A stretch of 9,239 nucleotides of DNA from Phycisphaerae bacterium (GTDB lineage: Bacteria; Planctomycetota; Phycisphaerae; Phycisphaerales; SM1A02). Where the stretch lies: assembly GCA_002684755.1 (NCBI GenBank), contig NYVS01000113.1, forward strand, positions 18,805 to 28,043, in the 5' to 3' direction. Below, piece by piece: positions 6,534-9,239 of the stretch (its first letter is position 1; every line of letters begins with the position of its first letter). The notes under the pieces were generated by a model. The model did not search any database. It had not been told where the DNA came from and worked only from the letters and a program-made list of their open reading frames with translations. Position numbers and translations under genes: made by a program.

Positions 6534-7237
6534 AGCGACTCGATGCAGGGATTCGAACGGTCTTCGCGCTGCTGCTTCTGGTCGGGGCCTCGGCGAACGC
6601 CGGTCAGACCCCGGTCGTCGACGGTCCGCCCGGATCGCGGCAGGCCATCGAATCCGCGACGCGGCTCGCGGCCGACGACGTCGCGGGGAAGATCATGCAG
6701 GGCCTGCCCGCGGGGCTCGAACTCGTCGCGGTGTTGCCGCTCTTCGGTGATGCCGAGGGCATGACCACCGTCACCTTCGAAGCCGCGTTGACCGCGGCGT
6801 CCGGGCGACGGAGCATCCGACGGATCGACCTCGGATCGACGAGTGGAGGCGGGGCGGATCCGGTGGACGTCGATGACGACGAGGCGATCGCGAGCCGGGT
6901 GCTGGAATACGTCGCGTCGGACGGTCCGGGGGTGATCGCCTGGGGGCGGGTTCGATACGCGCGGATCGACGAGAGCGGACTGGCGGCGCAGGCGAGGATC
7001 GAAGTGACCACGTCGGATCCCACGACCGGCGAGTCCGCGGTCTTCATCGGGGACGGTTCCGTCCCGATCGATCCCGCCACGCTCGCGATGGGACTGGGAA
7101 GGGACTGGGTCGACGATCCATGGTTCGTTCCCACGGTGATCTCGGGTACGGTGGTCGGGTGCGGCCTGGCCGTCGTCCTCCTCTTCTCCCGGCGCAGACT
7201 CGCGCTCGCCCTGAAGTCAAGAAACCTCAAGCACTGA
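6530..7237 (+). CDS. Exported protein with C-terminal membrane anchor, possibly FlgO/CsgG-like
   Basis: 235 residues from the ATG that overlaps the HTH stop (ATGA); GAGGGAG at 6515-6522 is a good ribosome site, and the overlap implies translational coupling. Residues 1-24 look like a Sec signal peptide (MKRLDAGIR, a TVFALLLLVGA core, ANA before the cleavage site). About 200-219 is a membrane helix followed by RRR and a basic tail ending in KSRNLKH, so the bulk is predicted to lie outside the cytoplasm with a short tail inside. The exported part runs LELVAVLPLFGD (63-74), an acidic stretch DPVDVDDDEA (110-119), VIAWGRVRYARI (135-146) and ARIEVTTSDPTTGESAVF (155-172). This order resembles the FlgO/CsgG/LPP20 type of alpha-beta fold, but that is only an inference from pattern. 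It lies 20 bases before the SPFH gene and may tether that protein. I do not recognise a named family. Confidence 0.8.
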   Translation: MKRLDAGIRTVFALLLLVGASANAGQTPVVDGPPGSRQAIESATRLAADDVAGKIMQGLPAGLELVAVLPLFGDAEGMTTVTFEAALTAASGRRSIRRIDLGSTSGGGADPVDVDDDEAIASRVLEYVASDGPGVIAWGRVRYARIDESGLAAQARIEVTTSDPTTGESAVFIGDGSVPIDPATLAMGLGRDWVDDPWFVPTVISGTVVGCGLAVVLLFSRRRLALALKSRNLKH

Positions 7238-7257
7238 ACGTCTGGAAGGAGCTCCCC

Positions 7258-8895
7258 ATGGGTTGGTTCAGCAAGCCGAAGAGTGATCGCTGGGAACGTG
7301 AACCGAACGATCTCGCGATCCGCATCGAAGCCGAGGACGTCGCCACGGTGTGGGGCAACAAGCCCTACGTGGTGTACGAGGGCACGGAGGCCATCATCTT
7401 CGAGTGCGGCGTCCTGCAGGGCCGGCTCGAGGCCGGCGAACACGACGTCGACGGTCCGCTTCGGAAGTTCCTCCGCGGAAAGGATCCGACCGCGCTGATC
7501 CTGACCGATGCGGGCGACGTGTCGATGGATTTCGAGATCGAGAATCTCGCGAGCGCCGAGCACATCGAACTCGAGATGGGCGTGCGACTGGTGGTCCGAC
7601 TCGACCAGCCGGAGGCCTTCTACCAGAACGTCATGAAGGATCGCCGGCGGTATCTGCTCGACGACTTCAAGTCGCATCTCCATCCGGAGATTTTCGACGC
7701 GCTGCTCGCGTTCACCGGGATCCACCCGATCGAGGATCTCTACGGGAATCCCGCGCTTCGAGGCGAGACGCAGCGGCAGCTGCAGTCACGTCTGGCCGTG
7801 AGCCTCGAGCGTTTCGGGTTCCACGTCGTCGCGGTCAGCGTGACGACCGTCAAATCCGAACGCTATGACGAAGTCCGTGGGCGCCGCGTCGACGCCGAGA
7901 TCAAAAACAGTCTGGAGACCGTCGATCGCGATCGTGATCGTCGTTCCAGGGAGACGCTCGTCGATCGATACGAGAACGAGGCGGACTTCCAGGAAGCCAA
8001 GATCGACGTGCTTCGGCGGGTCCGCGAGAAGGTGGCGGAGGAGCGGAGTCACAAGGTCGATCTGAGGGAGCGGATCAACCAGGCCACCCACGAACTCGGC
8101 TTGAAGGACACGCTTCGAGGCGACGAACTCGCCCGGCTCGAGGCAAGCCTCGAGTCCGACGCGCTGGCGTTCGAACAGACGAGTGAACAACGACGCGAGA
8201 AGTCGGCGTCGGATCACGAGCAGGCGCTGGACGCATCGCAGCGGGAGCACGAGCGGGTGGAGGAGGCGGCAGATCTCGTCGCGTTCCTTGAGGCCAGGAT
8301 CGAGACCGCGAAGGCCGACGAACAGGCCCGGGACGTCGGCCGCGACGGGGACGCCAAGGACTGGGAGCTCGCGAAGAAGATCCGCGAAGACACGCTCGAT
8401 GCCCGTCGCCGGAAGAAGATGCAGGACGTCGAACTCGAACGCGAGCGGATGAAGACGGTCGCGGAGGCCGATACCGCCACCAAGATCGCGCTCGGCCTCG
8501 GTGACAGCGAGGCGCTGCTCGAGCTCGAACGGCTCGAGAAGCAGAAGGGCATGTCGCCCGACCAGTTGCTGGCGATGGCGGCGGAGACCAGCCCCGCGGT
8601 CGCCGCGGCGCTGGCGGAACGTTGGAAGGTCGAAGGGCGGAACAGCGAGGAGATCGCGGATCTGCTTCGTCGTCAGCTCGAACAGGAACGCCAGCGAAAC
8701 GACAAGCACTCCGCCCAGATGGAGCGGGTCCTCAAGGCGAGTCTCGAAGCCAACGCCGCGGTCAACGTGGCGAAGGCGGAGAGCGACGGGCCGGGGAATC
8801 CCACGATCATCACCGGCGGGCTCGGCTCACCGACCGTGGTCAACCCGAGGCGGCCGAAGTCCTCGGGTGAAGGCGACGGGGAGACCGCGGACTGA
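7258..8895 (+). CDS. SPFH/band-7 domain protein with long coiled coil, no membrane anchor
   Basis: 545 residues. The start is set by AAGGAG at 7246-7251, six bases before the ATG (MGWFSKPKSD). Residues about 25-215 fit an SPFH (stomatin/flotillin) domain: EAIIFECGVLQGRLEAGEHD (44-63), a beta-rich ALILTDAGDVSMDFEIENL, HIELEMGVRLVVRLDQPEAF (102-121), and FGFHVVAVSVTTVKSERYDE near 186-205. Residues 215-425 are a charged coiled coil. GMSPDQLLAMAAETSPAVAA (431-450) resembles a motif seen in YdjI-like bacterial SPFH proteins. The tail (510-545) is Gly/Pro/Ser-rich. There is no signal peptide or hydrophobic hairpin, unlike classic flotillins, so membrane contact probably needs a partner; the preceding membrane protein is the obvious candidate. 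SPFH proteins form ring-like or lattice scaffolds. The substrate and role here are unknown. Confidence 0.85.
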   Translation: MGWFSKPKSDRWEREPNDLAIRIEAEDVATVWGNKPYVVYEGTEAIIFECGVLQGRLEAGEHDVDGPLRKFLRGKDPTALILTDAGDVSMDFEIENLASAEHIELEMGVRLVVRLDQPEAFYQNVMKDRRRYLLDDFKSHLHPEIFDALLAFTGIHPIEDLYGNPALRGETQRQLQSRLAVSLERFGFHVVAVSVTTVKSERYDEVRGRRVDAEIKNSLETVDRDRDRRSRETLVDRYENEADFQEAKIDVLRRVREKVAEERSHKVDLRERINQATHELGLKDTLRGDELARLEASLESDALAFEQTSEQRREKSASDHEQALDASQREHERVEEAADLVAFLEARIETAKADEQARDVGRDGDAKDWELAKKIREDTLDARRRKKMQDVELERERMKTVAEADTATKIALGLGDSEALLELERLEKQKGMSPDQLLAMAAETSPAVAAALAERWKVEGRNSEEIADLLRRQLEQERQRNDKHSAQMERVLKASLEANAAVNVAKAESDGPGNPTIITGGLGSPTVVNPRRPKSSGEGDGETAD

Positions 8896-8943
8896 ACGCA
8901 GGTCCGGTGGTGACGGTGGCGAGTCGCGTGCGACGATCGGATT

Positions 8944-8993
8944 CCGTCCCACTCGGGGTTTCCGTCTCGGGGGTTCGGCGGTCGGGACGGTTT
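8944..8993 (+). terminator. Long-loop hairpin after the SPFH operon (candidate)
   Basis: CCGTCCC (8944-8950) is perfectly complementary to GGGACGG (8984-8990), which is followed at once by TTT. The 33-base loop is G-rich and makes this a weaker terminator than a compact stem. It lies 48 bases after the SPFH stop codon. It may instead work together with the next hairpin. Confidence 0.3.
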
Positions 8994-9028
8994 GGACTCG
9001 GTTCTCGTGAGATCCGGAGTCCGGTTTG
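8994..9028 (+). terminator. Hairpin between the SPFH operon and the second kinase
   Basis: GGACTC (8994-8999) pairs with GAGTCC (9017-9022). Inside it, after a mismatch, G9001-C9015 and TCT/AGA (9003-9005 with 9010-9012) can also pair around a CGTG loop. The 3' side runs GGTTTGATT, a short T-rich tail that also overlaps the possible -35 box of the next gene. A candidate operon terminator. Confidence 0.4.
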
Positions 9029-9055
9029 ATTCCTGTCCCGGTTTTCCGCGACAAT
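9026..9055 (+). promoter_or_regulatory. Possible sigma-70-like promoter of the second kinase
   Basis: TTGATT (9026-9031), an 18-base spacer, then GACAAT (9050-9055). Each box matches the consensus at four of six positions. A start site would fall at about 9060-9063, essentially on the kinase start codons, so the transcript would be leaderless or nearly so. This agrees with the absence of a Shine-Dalgarno sequence there. Similarity by chance is possible. Confidence 0.3.
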
Positions 9056-9058
9056 GGC

Positions 9059-9239
9059 ATGATGCCCAGCAACGCGAACGACGCCCCCGACGCCTTCGAC
9101 CGCACGATCCCCGAAGAGGGGCATCAGGTGCTGGGCGGCCAGTTCGAGGTGATCCGGAAGCTCGGTGAGGGGGGCATGGGCGAAGTCCACCTGGCCCGGG
9201 ACCGGAACCTAGACGACCGCCTGGTGGCGGTGAAGCTGC
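9059..9239 (+). CDS. Second Ser/Thr protein kinase, N-terminus only (3'-truncated)
   Basis: 60 complete residues before the window ends. After an acidic leader ([20 protein letters not shown]) the kinase domain begins with [20 protein letters not shown]: Gly-rich loop L35-G-E-G-G-M-G-E-V43, then VAVK with the ATP-anchoring Lys59. These are subdomains I and II of a PknB-type kinase. The start is ATG 9059 or the adjacent ATG 9062; the frame is closed upstream by TGA at 9008. No Shine-Dalgarno sequence precedes it, unlike the three genes of the preceding operon. The last codon, CTG, falls where the first kinase of this window begins (CTG CTT CCC), so the two partial genes cover complementary parts of the same domain. 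Whether they are paralogues or one gene cannot be settled here. Confidence 0.9.
   Translation, partial: MMPSNANDAPDAFDRTIPEEGHQVLGGQFEVIRKLGEGGMGEVHLARDRNLDDRLVAVKL

Noticed and set aside
7120..7257. Upstream extension of the SPFH protein
   Set aside because: It would overlap the membrane-helix end of the preceding gene. ATG 7258 has AAGGAG at the right distance and begins the natural MGWFSKPK start.

Overview
This window is GC-rich and densely coding. It carries very long Hanks-type Ser/Thr kinases with large C-terminal sensor regions, next to FHA, SPFH and excisionase-type HTH genes. That mix suggests a Planctomycetota genome, possibly Phycisphaerae. The taxonomic guess is an inference from architecture and composition, not from a marker gene.

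Layout: (1) Bases 1-4434 (+) hold the 3' part of a giant receptor-like kinase. In order it has a kinase domain, six ~83-residue helical repeats, one membrane segment and 14 RCC1-type blades arranged as 7 + 7. (2) A 162-base convergent gap follows, with a strong UUCG-capped hairpin. (3) Bases 4597-5958 (-) encode an FHA-domain protein with a beta-rich N-terminal domain. (4) A 212-base divergent gap has two short palindromes and a possible -10 box. (5) Bases 6171-8895 (+) form a compact three-gene operon: a small HTH_17 (excisionase/MerR-like) protein, an exported protein with one C-terminal membrane anchor, and a membrane-anchorless SPFH/band-7 protein with a long coiled coil. (6) A 163-base gap has hairpins and a possible promoter. 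(7) From 9059 to the window end lies the N-terminus of a second Ser/Thr kinase (Gly-rich loop and VAVK lysine).

How they may work together (inference): the first kinase would sense outside the cytoplasm through its paired propellers and signal inward. The FHA protein is a plausible phosphothreonine reader. The HTH-membrane-SPFH operon looks like a membrane-associated scaffold under local control. The window begins at nearly the same kinase codon at which it ends (VAVKL, then LLPSF), so the two partial kinases are either tandem paralogues broken at a shared sequence or one gene on a circular or collapsed assembly.

I see no rRNA, tRNA, CRISPR array, insertion sequence or integrase. The long open frames antisense to the first kinase gene and to the FHA gene look like codon-bias shadows.
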